64,000 nucleotides of DNA from Paraburkholderia sp. PGU19 (GTDB taxonomy: Bacteria > Pseudomonadota > Gammaproteobacteria > Burkholderiales > Burkholderiaceae), in NCBI RefSeq assembly GCF_013426915.1, contig NZ_AP023179.1, forward strand, positions 1,984,001 to 2,048,000, written 5' to 3'. This document shows positions 27,801 through 35,493 of this stretch, in pieces. How positions within the stretch are numbered: the stretch's first letter is position 1; every line of letters starts with the position of its first letter. A program made the position numbers and the translations under genes. Below the pieces are notes generated by a model, which had not been told where the DNA came from, did no database searches, and saw only the letters and a program-made list of their open reading frames with translations.

Positions 27801-28303
27801 GCAAGGAGCCGGACCTCACTGCACCGCTGGCGGCGACGACCGAGATCAATCTGCACACGCCCGCCATCCTGCCCGCCGACTATTGCGGCGACGTGCAGGA
27901 GCGTCTGTCGCTGTACAAGCGGCTGGCGAACTGCGAGCACAACGATTCCATCGACGGCATTCAGGAAGAGCTGATCGACCGCTTCGGCAAGATGCCGCCG
28001 CAAGCGCATGCACTCGTCGAGACGCATCGCTTGCGACTCGCCGCGAAGCCGCTCGGCATTTCGAAGATCGATGCGGGCGAAGCGGTGATCGGCCTGCAGT
28101 TCATTCCGAATCCGCCCATCGACGCCATGCGGATCATCGAGATGGTGCAGAAGCACAAGCACATCAAGCTCGCGGGTCAGGACAAGCTGCGTATCGAGAG
28201 CCGGAGTCCCGATTTCACCGTGCGCGTCGCGACTGTGAAGGAAACGTTGCGCGCGCTCGGTACGCCGACGAAGGGCGCGGCGGACCGGCGTGTCGCTTCG
28301 TAA
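24818..28303 (+). CDS. mfd: Transcription-repair coupling factor Mfd
   Basis: The 1161-residue protein releases stalled RNA polymerase and recruits UvrA. In order: a UvrB-like N-domain (residues about 1-350; LPDWETLPYDSFSPHQDLVS), the RNA polymerase-binding CarD-like domain (VGDPVVHSQHGIGRY, about 490-560), then SF2 motor domains with Walker A CGDVGFGKTEVA, the DEEH box VIIDEEHRFGV, motif III LTATPIPRTL and motif VI QLRGRVGRSHHQAYSYLL, and the C-terminal TRCF domain. The ATG at 24818 fits the family; the frame to 24746 is upstream. An M20 hydrolase gene starts 9 bases after its stop. Confidence 0.97.
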   Translation: MPDIAASTQSSSTPVALVKAGQRFVFDGTHGSSDALLIARYHLAYKAQMPLLAVVCASAVDAQRLTQELAFFAPEARVRLLPDWETLPYDSFSPHQDLVSERLATLHDLGEARCDILLVPATTALYRMPPASFMAAYTFSFSQGERLDEAKLKAQLTLAGYEHVSQVVRPGEYCVRGSLIDLFPMGSPLPYRIDLFDDQVDSIRAFDPDSQRSLYPVKDVRLLPGREFPFDEAARTAFRSRWREVFEGDPSRASIYKDIGNGVPSAGIEYYLPLFFEETATLFHYLPDGAQLAFVGDLDAAIRRFTADTKQRYNFLSHDRDRPILEPQRLFLSDEDFFTFAKPFARLSLPGNAGGGWAVPLPNLAIDRHADDPVAALRAWLATTPNRVLFAAESAGRRETIAQLLADNALRPASADSYGDWLTSDARFALGVAPLANGFAIPGEGVAILTETELYGPLARRAGRRRQEQASNVDSMVRDLSELKVGDPVVHSQHGIGRYMGLVTMDLGEGETEFLHLEYQGDSKLYVPVAQLHVISRYSGADPESAPLHALGSGQWEKAKRKAAQQIRDTAAELLNLYARRAAREGHAFALEPRDYVKFAESFGFEETPDQAAAIAAVIGDMTSGKPMDRLVCGDVGFGKTEVALRAAFIAVMGGKQVALLSPTTLLAEQHTQTFTDRFSDWPVRIAELSRFKSTKEVSASIQQINEGTVDIVIGTHKLLSSDVQFKRLGLVIIDEEHRFGVRQKEALKALRAEVDVLTLTATPIPRTLGMALEGLRDFSVIATAPQKRLAIKTFVRREEDGVIREAMLRELKRGGQVYFLHNEVETIENRRQMLEALVPEARIAVAHGQMHERELERVMRDFVAQRANVLLCTTIIETGIDVPSANTILIHRSDKFGLAQLHQLRGRVGRSHHQAYSYLLVHDPQGLTKQAQRRLEAIQQMEELGAGFYLAMHDLEIRGTGEVLGDKQSGEIHEIGFQLYTDMLNDAVKALKNGKEPDLTAPLAATTEINLHTPAILPADYCGDVQERLSLYKRLANCEHNDSIDGIQEELIDRFGKMPPQAHALVETHRLRLAAKPLGISKIDAGEAVIGLQFIPNPPIDAMRIIEMVQKHKHIKLAGQDKLRIESRSPDFTVRVATVKETLRALGTPTKGAADRRVAS

Positions 28304-28312
28304 CGCCGGCAG

Positions 28313-29500
28313 ATGACGGGCGCTGTCGACACGGCATCGATCGTCGAACTGCTGACGGCGCTCGTGCGCGTGCCGAGCCGCGGCGGCATCGATGCGCGCG
28401 CACCCGTGCTCGAATGCATCGAAGCGTGGTTTGAGGCGCATGGTGTACGCACGCGCCGCCTCGTTTCCGCCGATGGACAGCCGCTCGCGCTTCACGTGGA
28501 AATACGCGGCGCGTATGTTGGTCCGCACTACCTGCTGAACGCCACACTCGACACCGCAAGCTTCGGCGACGAATCCACGTGGACGTATCCGCCGCTCGCC
28601 GCGCACGTTGAAAACGGCTGGCTCTATGGACGTGGCAGCGCCGACAGCAAAGCCGCAGTCGCGATCTTCGCGCACCTCGCCGCCGCGTTCGCGCAACGCA
28701 CCGACGCGCTCGCCGGCACGCTCGGCGTGCTGTTCGATCTCGACGAGCATACGGGCCGTTTCGGCGGCGCCCGCGCCTTCTTCGACGCGCCTGATGCGCC
28801 CAGACCGAACGGCGTGTTGATCGGCTATCCGGGCATCGACCGCATCATCGTTGGCGCGCGCGGGTTCATTCGCGCGAAGCTCGTCGTGCGCGGCGTCGCT
28901 GCGCACTCCGGCGCGAGCAGCACGCGCGGACTCAATGCGGCGATACGCGGCGCGCACCTCGCTGCTGCGTTGAATGAAACCGCGCTGCCCGTAGACCGCG
29001 CATTCGATCGCCCCGCGCAGTTGACCGTCACCGGCATCCGCGCGGGCGACGGCACATTCACCAGCGTGCCGGATCGTTGCGAACTCACCGTCGATTGCCG
29101 GCTCACGCCGGGCTTCGATGCCGCTGAAGCGCAGCGCGTGATCGAAGGCATCGTTCGCGATCAGGACTCACAACACGATCCGTCGCTCGTGACGTCGATC
29201 GAATGGATCGCGGGCTGGCCCGCCTGCCGCGTACCAGATTCACATCCGATGACGCACGCGCTGTATCACGCGGCACGCAACGAGCTTGGCGCCGGTGTCA
29301 CGCTGTCCGTCGCGGGACCGTCGAACATCGGCAATTACCTCGCGTCGCTCGGCGTGCCTGCGTTGTGCGGCTTTGGCGTGAAATCCGAAGGCATTCATGC
29401 GGCGAACGAGCGCATCGAACTCGCCAGCATCGCGCCCGTCTATCGTGCGTACGAACACGTGCTGCTCACGCTGCTGGCGCCAGACAAGCCCCGAGCCTGA
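28313..29500 (+). CDS. M20 family metallopeptidase-like protein with altered metal-site residues
   Basis: The 395-residue protein has the M20 fold (ArgE/DapE/CPG2 type): catalytic domain, a dimerisation lid from about residue 185 (GARGFIRAKLVVRGVAAHSG), and the C-terminal SEGIHAANERIE. GRGSADSKA keeps the bridging Asp. The first ligand motif, normally G-H-x-D, reads NATLDTAS, so the His is Thr. The usual Glu-Glu pair is Glu-His (DLDEHTGRFGG). It may bind metal differently or have lost peptidase activity. It follows mfd by 9 bases with a weak ribosome site and precedes argE, an intact family member. Confidence 0.8.
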   Translation: MTGAVDTASIVELLTALVRVPSRGGIDARAPVLECIEAWFEAHGVRTRRLVSADGQPLALHVEIRGAYVGPHYLLNATLDTASFGDESTWTYPPLAAHVENGWLYGRGSADSKAAVAIFAHLAAAFAQRTDALAGTLGVLFDLDEHTGRFGGARAFFDAPDAPRPNGVLIGYPGIDRIIVGARGFIRAKLVVRGVAAHSGASSTRGLNAAIRGAHLAAALNETALPVDRAFDRPAQLTVTGIRAGDGTFTSVPDRCELTVDCRLTPGFDAAEAQRVIEGIVRDQDSQHDPSLVTSIEWIAGWPACRVPDSHPMTHALYHAARNELGAGVTLSVAGPSNIGNYLASLGVPALCGFGVKSEGIHAANERIELASIAPVYRAYEHVLLTLLAPDKPRA

Positions 29501-29646
29501 CCCGTCGCCGGGAACGATTTCGACGCGCGCCATCAAATGCTGCATCGCGCAAAGCCCCGTCCCGCAAGCAACTGAGCTTTATGAGCTTTGGCTAATTAAG
29601 CGTTTTTTGGGTATCATCAAAACACACCCAAGCTGGAGCCCAAGTC

Positions 29647-30894
29647 ATGTCACAGGTCGCTGACAAAGCGCTGTCCGCCCAAACGTCGTCCTCTTCCGCT
29701 GCTTCCGCCGAGTCCCCTTCCCCCGCTTCGCTTCCCTGGGTCACACGCCTCGTGTCGATGGACACGGTCAGCCGCAATCCCAATCTCGGCCTGATCGAAA
29801 CGGTGCGCGACGCGCTGCGCGAACGCGGTGTCGAAGCCACCCTCACGCACGACGAAAGCGGCAAATGGGCCAACCTGTTCGCGACGATTCCGGCGCATGA
29901 CGGCGAGACCAATGGCGGGATCGTGCTATCGGGACACACGGACGTGGTGCCCGTCGACGGCCAGAAGTGGGACAGCGATCCGTTCAAGCCAGAAGTGCGC
30001 GGCGACAAGCTCTATGGGCGCGGCACTTGTGACATGAAAGGCTTTATCGGCGCGGCGCTGACGCTCGTGCCGCAAATGCTGCAGACCAGACTGGCCAGGC
30101 CGATCCATCTGGCGTTCTCGTTCGACGAAGAAGTGGGCTGCGTCGGCGCACCGCTGATGATCGCCGACCTGATGAAGCGCGGCGTCAAGCCGGACGGCTG
30201 TATCGTCGGTGAGCCGACCAGCATGCGGCCCATCATCGCGCACAAGGGCATCAACGCCTATCAGTGCTGCGTGCGCGGCTTCGCGGCCCATTCGTCGCTC
30301 ACGCCCAAAGGCCTGAACGCAATCGAATACGCGGCGCGGCTAATCTGCTACATCCGCGACATGGCCGACCAGTTCCGCGAGCAAGGCCCGTTCGATCAGC
30401 TCTACGACGTGCCGTTCACGACGGCGCAGACCAGCACGATCAAAGGCGGCAACGCGATCAACACCGTGCCCGCCGAATGCAGCTTCGAGTTCGAGTTCCG
30501 CAATCTGCCAACGCTCGATCCCGAACCTATCTTCGCGCGCATCGATCAATACGCGCGTGAAACGCTGCTGCCGAAAATGCAGCGCGAGCACGAAGCGGCC
30601 GCGATCGAGTTCACGAAAATCGCCGCAGCACCCGGGCTCGACTCGACGGAACAGGCGGCCATCACGCAACTCGTGCGCGCGCTCACGGGCGACCAGGACA
30701 AGCGCAAGGTCGCGTACGGTACGGAAGCGGGGCTGTTCTCGCTGGCGGGTATTCCGAGCATCGTGTGCGGCCCCGGCGACATCGTGCAGGCGCACAAGGC
30801 AAACGAATTCGTCACGCTCGATCAACTGGCGCAATGCGAGCGTTTCCTCGGCAAGTTCATTCACAGCATGTCGGTCGATGCGCACGCGCACTGA
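29647..30894 (+). CDS. argE: Acetylornithine deacetylase
   Basis: 415 residues. It converts N-acetylornithine to ornithine in arginine synthesis, using two metals. Ligand motifs are intact: SGHTDVVPVDGQKW, GRGTCDMKGF, FSFDEEVGCVGA, VGEPTSMRPIIAHKG, and C-terminal GPGDIVQAHKANEFV. A Ser/Ala/Pro-rich stretch of about 28 residues precedes the conserved core (PWVTRLVSMDTVSRNPN), as in relatives. It is 147 bases after the M20-like gene, with an A/T-rich gap that could hold a promoter. Confidence 0.93.
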   Translation: MSQVADKALSAQTSSSSAASAESPSPASLPWVTRLVSMDTVSRNPNLGLIETVRDALRERGVEATLTHDESGKWANLFATIPAHDGETNGGIVLSGHTDVVPVDGQKWDSDPFKPEVRGDKLYGRGTCDMKGFIGAALTLVPQMLQTRLARPIHLAFSFDEEVGCVGAPLMIADLMKRGVKPDGCIVGEPTSMRPIIAHKGINAYQCCVRGFAAHSSLTPKGLNAIEYAARLICYIRDMADQFREQGPFDQLYDVPFTTAQTSTIKGGNAINTVPAECSFEFEFRNLPTLDPEPIFARIDQYARETLLPKMQREHEAAAIEFTKIAAAPGLDSTEQAAITQLVRALTGDQDKRKVAYGTEAGLFSLAGIPSIVCGPGDIVQAHKANEFVTLDQLAQCERFLGKFIHSMSVDAHAH

Positions 30895-30968
30895 CGCAAG
30901 CAGCAGATAACAACAAGCACAACAACAAGGCATAAAACGCGGACCTCACCCACAAGACGACGCACGCC

Positions 30969-31991
30969 ATGTCCACCGCCACGCCGCAGCACACCGACCG
31001 CACGATCGACGGCGAACCGATACCGACGCTCGACGACATCGCTTCGCAGCACTTCGCGCTGACACCGTGGGTCGTGCGAACGCCCGTGTTCGACCGGATG
31101 GATTTTCCGACGCTCGAAGGCACGCTCGTCAACTTCAAGTTCGAGCTGTTGCAGGCGGGCGGCAGCTTCAAGGCGCGCGGCGCGTTCTCGAACCTGCTCG
31201 CGCTCGACGAAGCGCAGCGCATCGCGGGCGTGACCTGCGTGTCGGGCGGCAATCACGCGGTGGCCGTCGCTTATGCGGCGATGCGCATGGGCATCAGCGC
31301 GAAGGTCGTCGTGATGCACGCGGCGAACCCCGCGCGCATCGCGCTTTGCCGGCAATATCGCGCGGAAGTCGTGATGGCCGACAACGTGAATGAAGCGTTC
31401 GAAATCGTGCGGCGGATCGAGGCCGAAGAAGGCCGCTATTTCGTGCATCCGTTCAACGGTTACCGGACGGTGCTCGGCACCGCGACGCTCGGCTACGAAT
31501 GGGCGACGCAGACACCCGATCTCGATGCCGTGATCGTGCCCATCGGCGGCGGCGGGCTCGCGGCGGGTATTTCGACGGCGCTGCGCCTGGCCAATCCGCG
31601 CGTGCATGTGTACGGCGTCGAGCCGGAAGGCGCGGACGTGATGAACCGCAGCTTCGCCGCGAATCACACGGTTAAGATGACCCACATGCATTCGATCGCC
31701 GATTCGCTGATGGCGCCGCACACCGAGCAATACAGCTACGAACTGTGCCGCCGGCATGTCGACCGTCTCGTCACCGTCACCGACGATGCATTGCGTGCCG
31801 CGATGCTCACACTGTTCACGCAATTGAAGCTGGCCGTCGAGCCTGCATGCGCAGCCGCCACGGCCGCCCTGCTCGGCCCGTTGCGCGAGCAACTGCAAGG
31901 CAAGCGCGTCGGCGTGCTGCTATGCGGGACGAATACCGATCCTGTCACGTTCGCCGCGCATATCGAACAGGCGCGGGCGGCAGAAATTTAA
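30969..31991 (+). CDS. PLP-dependent threonine/serine dehydratase-like enzyme
   Basis: The 340-residue enzyme is of fold type II. Lys68 in GGSFKARGAF forms the Schiff base, SGGNHAVAVAYAA cradles the cofactor, and VPIGGGGLAAGIST is the phosphate-binding glycine loop. It lacks a regulatory ACT domain, so it is a catabolic-type dehydratase or a serine racemase/hydroxyaspartate dehydratase relative; the substrate cannot be fixed. It is 74 bases downstream of argE on the same strand. Confidence 0.88.
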   Translation: MSTATPQHTDRTIDGEPIPTLDDIASQHFALTPWVVRTPVFDRMDFPTLEGTLVNFKFELLQAGGSFKARGAFSNLLALDEAQRIAGVTCVSGGNHAVAVAYAAMRMGISAKVVVMHAANPARIALCRQYRAEVVMADNVNEAFEIVRRIEAEEGRYFVHPFNGYRTVLGTATLGYEWATQTPDLDAVIVPIGGGGLAAGISTALRLANPRVHVYGVEPEGADVMNRSFAANHTVKMTHMHSIADSLMAPHTEQYSYELCRRHVDRLVTVTDDALRAAMLTLFTQLKLAVEPACAAATAALLGPLREQLQGKRVGVLLCGTNTDPVTFAAHIEQARAAEI

Positions 31992-32186
31992 GCGGTTCAC
32001 TTCACGTTGTTTGGGTGATTGCAGGCGCACCGTTTGCAGGCATTGACAGTTCCTCGTCACTTCTGCGACATATCGGCTGAACGAGCCTCGCGTGTCGAAG
32101 GTTCGTTGCGATCGGGCGCTAAATCATTTCACGCTGCGCCGATCGTTGGCTATCATGTCGCCATCGACTTCAAGGAGAACTGCCCG

Positions 32187-32636
32187 ATGAGCATGATTAC
32201 TGAATTCAAGGAATTTGCCCTCAAAGGCAACGTAATGGACCTCGCGGTAGGTGTGATCATCGGCGGAGCGTTCTCGACTATCGTCAACTCCGTCGTGAAG
32301 GATCTGATCATGCCTGTCGTCGGTGTCGCGACGGGCGGCCTCGATTTCTCCAACAAGTTCGTCCTGCTCGGACACATCCCCGCGAATTTCAAGGGCAATC
32401 CCGAGTCTTACAAGGACTTGCAGACGGCGGGCGTCGCCGCATTCGGTTATGGCTCGTTCATCACGGTAGCGATCAACTTCGTGATTCTCGCGTTCATCAT
32501 CTTCATGATGGTGAAGTTCATCAACAAGCTGCGTGCGCCCGCCCCAGCCGCGCCCGAAGCGCCGCCGCCCACGCCTGAAGACGTGCTGCTGCTGCGTGAG
32601 ATCCGCGATTCGTTGAAGAATTCGCCGCGTATCTGA
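32187..32636 (+). CDS. mscL: Large-conductance mechanosensitive channel
   Basis: 149 residues. It starts [20 protein letters not shown], with the first membrane helix [20 protein letters not shown] and the second around residues 90-115 ([20 protein letters not shown]), and a C-terminal helical bundle. The pentameric channel releases solutes during hypo-osmotic shock. The ATG follows AAGGAGAAC. It is followed by a strong terminator shared with the convergent hybrid kinase. Confidence 0.97.
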   Translation: MSMITEFKEFALKGNVMDLAVGVIIGGAFSTIVNSVVKDLIMPVVGVATGGLDFSNKFVLLGHIPANFKGNPESYKDLQTAGVAAFGYGSFITVAINFVILAFIIFMMVKFINKLRAPAPAAPEAPPPTPEDVLLLREIRDSLKNSPRI

Positions 32637-32670
32637 CGACGGCTCACCGAAGCGGCACCTGCATAAACTC

Positions 32671-32710
32671 AAGGGCGTGTTGCGCTTCGCGTGCAACACG
32701 CCCTTCTCTT
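32671..32710 (+). terminator. Terminator of mscL, possibly bidirectional
   Basis: Perfect 13-bp stem AAGGGCGTGTTGC / GCAACACGCCCTT with a 9-base loop and a pyrimidine-rich tail TCTCTTTT, between convergent mscL and the hybrid kinase gene. Confidence 0.85.
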
Positions 32711-32739
32711 TTCGCCACACTCACGAGCGGCACGCGGGC

Positions 32740-34731
32740 TTAACCCGCTCTGGCCTCGCCCCCGTTTTTTTGCGTCTTCACGGCTGCCGCGCTCTCGATC
32801 ACCTGTTCGAGCTGCGAGAAATTGACGGGCTTGGTCAGATGCGACGTGAAGCCCGCTTCGAGGCAGCGCCGGATATCCTCGTCACTGCCAAAGCCCGTCA
32901 ATGCAACGGCAGGCGCATCGTCGCGCTCGCGGAACGCCTTGACGAAGTCGAGGCCCGTGCCGTCGGGCAGGCCCACGTCGCTGACGATCAGATCGAAGGT
33001 GGCGCTTTGCGTCGCCGCGAGTGCATCGGCCACGCGCCCAACCACGGTCACTTCATGGCCGAGCGTGCGCATCAGTTGCGCCATCACTTCGGCCGTGTCC
33101 GCGTGGTCCTCGATCAGCAGAATCCCCAGTCCGCCTGCCGGCTGCACGGTCGCCGCCTCAGGCGCGACAGGCTCGGCGTGCGGCTCCGCGGCCGTGGGCA
33201 GCGTGATCGTGAACGTTGCGCCGCAGTGCGCGCCGGGGCTTTGCGCTGTCACCGTGCCGCCGTGGGCATCCGTCAGCGCCTTGGTGATCGCGAGTCCCAG
33301 CCCCAGCCCGCCGAACTGCCGCGACATGTTCTGGCTGCCCTGCTCGAACGCGTTGAAGAGCTTGCCGATCTGCTCGGGCTCGATGCCCACGCCCGTGTCT
33401 TCCACGGATATTTGCACGTGCATCCGCTCGTCGCGCGTGCGCACGTAGATATGGCCGCCGTCCGGCGTGAACTTCGCGGCATTGCGGATCAGGTTCCACA
33501 GCATCTGCTGTAGCCGCGCGCGGTCGGCGAGCACGAAATGATGGTGCGCATCCGTGCTGATGTGCACGTCCTGCTGCTTGGTCTGGATCTCGCTACGGAA
33601 CAGTTCGAGCACGCTGTCGATGACTTCATGCACGTCGACCGTTTCCAGCGACAGCCGCAGCTTGCCGTTCGCGACCCGCGTCAGATCGAGCAGATCGTCG
33701 ATCAGGCGCGCTTCCAGCTCGACGTTGCGGCGAATCATCACGACGCCCGCGCGCACGGCATCCGGCAGGTCCTGCATCATTTCGAGCATGCGCGCGCCTG
33801 CCAGCACGGGCGTGAGCGGCGTGCGCAATTCGTGCGACAGCATCGCCAGAAAACGGTCCTTCGCGCGATTCGCTTCTTCCGCCGCCTGGCGCGCGGCCTG
33901 CTCGGATGCGAGCAGCCGCTCGCGCTCCTCGATGGCTTCGCGTTGCGAATGGATGTCGGTGCAACTGCCGAACCATTTGCTGACGACGCCGCCCGCATCG
34001 CGCATCGCGGCAATGCGCGCGTCGAACCAGCGATACGCGCCGTCGCGGCGGCGGATGCGGAATTCGCTGCGATAGTCGGCGCCGTCGCCGCGCACTGTTC
34101 TGAGCCAGCTGCGGCGCGTCTCTTCGCGGTCGTCGGGATGCACGGCGTCGATCCACGCGAGCCCCAGCGCTTGCGCGCCGTCCAGACCGGTATATTCGAC
34201 CCATTGCTTCGACACGAAATCGCAGTCGCCATTTGCATCGCACGTGAACACGAGGTGCGGCAGCGCCTCCGACAGCATCCGGTAATGCGCCTCGCGCTCG
34301 CGCAGCAGCAGCGCTTCCGCCGAAGCGCGCTGCATCCGCATCTGCGATAGCACGCGTTCGACGGCTTCGGGCAGATAGTCGAGATAGTCGCCCGCTTTCG
34401 GCACGACGTCGGAGACGCCCGAACGCAGCGCTTCGATCACGCGGGATTCATCCGTGAAGCCCGTGACGAGAATGGCGGGTATGCGCACGCCTTCGTTGCG
34501 CAGGCGCCGGAAAAAGTCGAGCCCCGTCTCCGCGCTGTCGAGCTGATAGTCGAGCACGATCAGATCGGGCGGATTCGCAACGATCGCGCGATGCGCAACC
34601 TCGACGCTGCTGCTCAGTTCGACCCGGCAGCCGGCGCGCTCCAGCGACTTGCGCGCGAGGCGCAAGATGCCTTCGTCGTCGTCGACGACGAGCACGAGGG
34701 CTGCGGGTAGCGTGGTGACGTCTTCTGTCAT
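32740..34731 (-). CDS. Hybrid sensor histidine kinase (REC-PAS-HisKA-HATPase-REC)
   Basis: 663 residues with no membrane segment. The N-terminal receiver has VVDDDEG at 16-21 and phospho-acceptor Asp61; a PAS domain with C-terminal motif follows (about 150-275), then H-box MLSHELRTPLTPVL, N-box LIRNAAKFTPDGG, G1 VEDTGVGIEPEQ and G2 FGGLGLGLAITK, and a C-terminal receiver (LIEDHADTAEV, phospho-acceptor in IVSDVGLPDG). It is the last gene of a three-gene operon, 93 bases after the lone receiver. It likely acts as a cytoplasmic phosphorelay node; the PAS ligand is unknown. Confidence 0.92.
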   Translation of the reverse strand: MTEDVTTLPAALVLVVDDDEGILRLARKSLERAGCRVELSSSVEVAHRAIVANPPDLIVLDYQLDSAETGLDFFRRLRNEGVRIPAILVTGFTDESRVIEALRSGVSDVVPKAGDYLDYLPEAVERVLSQMRMQRASAEALLLREREAHYRMLSEALPHLVFTCDANGDCDFVSKQWVEYTGLDGAQALGLAWIDAVHPDDREETRRSWLRTVRGDGADYRSEFRIRRRDGAYRWFDARIAAMRDAGGVVSKWFGSCTDIHSQREAIEERERLLASEQAARQAAEEANRAKDRFLAMLSHELRTPLTPVLAGARMLEMMQDLPDAVRAGVVMIRRNVELEARLIDDLLDLTRVANGKLRLSLETVDVHEVIDSVLELFRSEIQTKQQDVHISTDAHHHFVLADRARLQQMLWNLIRNAAKFTPDGGHIYVRTRDERMHVQISVEDTGVGIEPEQIGKLFNAFEQGSQNMSRQFGGLGLGLAITKALTDAHGGTVTAQSPGAHCGATFTITLPTAAEPHAEPVAPEAATVQPAGGLGILLIEDHADTAEVMAQLMRTLGHEVTVVGRVADALAATQSATFDLIVSDVGLPDGTGLDFVKAFRERDDAPAVALTGFGSDEDIRRCLEAGFTSHLTKPVNFSQLEQVIESAAAVKTQKNGGEARAG

Positions 34732-34824
34732 GCCGGATGATTCAGTTCAAGGAACGAACGAGGCCACGATGGTGCGGCGTGAATGTTGCGTGAATACTTC
34801 GTGAATGCTTCAAGCCATCGGCAA

Positions 34825-35319
34825 TCAGGCCGCGGGCGCATAGCGCCGTCCCGGCGGCAGCTTCACGACCTGCAGGAAAAAGCCCAGCCGCCGCACGGCT
34901 TCGATGAACGCATCGTATTCGACCGGTTTCGTGATGTAGACGTTGCAGCCCAGTTCGTAACAGCGTTCGATTTCGCGTGGATCGTCGGTGGTCGTGAGCA
35001 CGATGACGGGCATCGACGACGTTGACGGCGATTCCTTCAGCCGCCGCAACACCTCGAAGCCATCGACGCGCGGCATCTTCAGGTCCAGCAGCACCACGTA
35101 ATTCGCGAGTTCGTCGCGCCCCGGGCGGCCATCGGCGCGGTCGCCGGCGCGCGGCTCGCCGAAGAAATAATCGAGCGCCTCCTGGCCATCGCCGAAGCGG
35201 ACAAAACCGTTCGAAATCCCCGCGCGCCGCAGATTGCGCTCGACGAGCGTGGCATGCCCGTCATCGTCCTCGACCAGCACGATGCCGACCGACTTACCGA
35301 CCGCTTCCCCGTTTGACAT
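34825..35319 (-). CDS. Single-domain response regulator (Rcp1-like)
   Basis: The 164-residue protein is only a receiver domain: acidic pocket LVEDDDGHATLVERNLRRAG, phospho-acceptor Asp in LLDLKMPRVDGFEVL, Thr in VLTTTDD, and Lys in VYITKPVEYD. This is the Rcp1/CheY-like type that pairs with phytochrome-class kinases and has no output domain. ATG at 35319 is preceded by GGAGG. It lies between a membrane kinase and a hybrid kinase, so it may shuttle phosphate between them. Confidence 0.93.
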   Translation of the reverse strand: MSNGEAVGKSVGIVLVEDDDGHATLVERNLRRAGISNGFVRFGDGQEALDYFFGEPRAGDRADGRPGRDELANYVVLLDLKMPRVDGFEVLRRLKESPSTSSMPVIVLTTTDDPREIERCYELGCNVYITKPVEYDAFIEAVRRLGFFLQVVKLPPGRRYAPAA

Positions 35320-35493
35320 GTTCCCTCCGAAGCCCTTGCGCCGCATCTGTCTGATACGTTGCGCGTGAGCTGCGACTGCGTGAATGGTATGACGCACCGC
35401 CGCTATTATGCGACCGTTGGCTTACGGCTTGCTGCGCGGTTGCGAATGAGCGCCGCTGGTGTTCATGCGCATCGATTGCGTATCGATTGCGTA

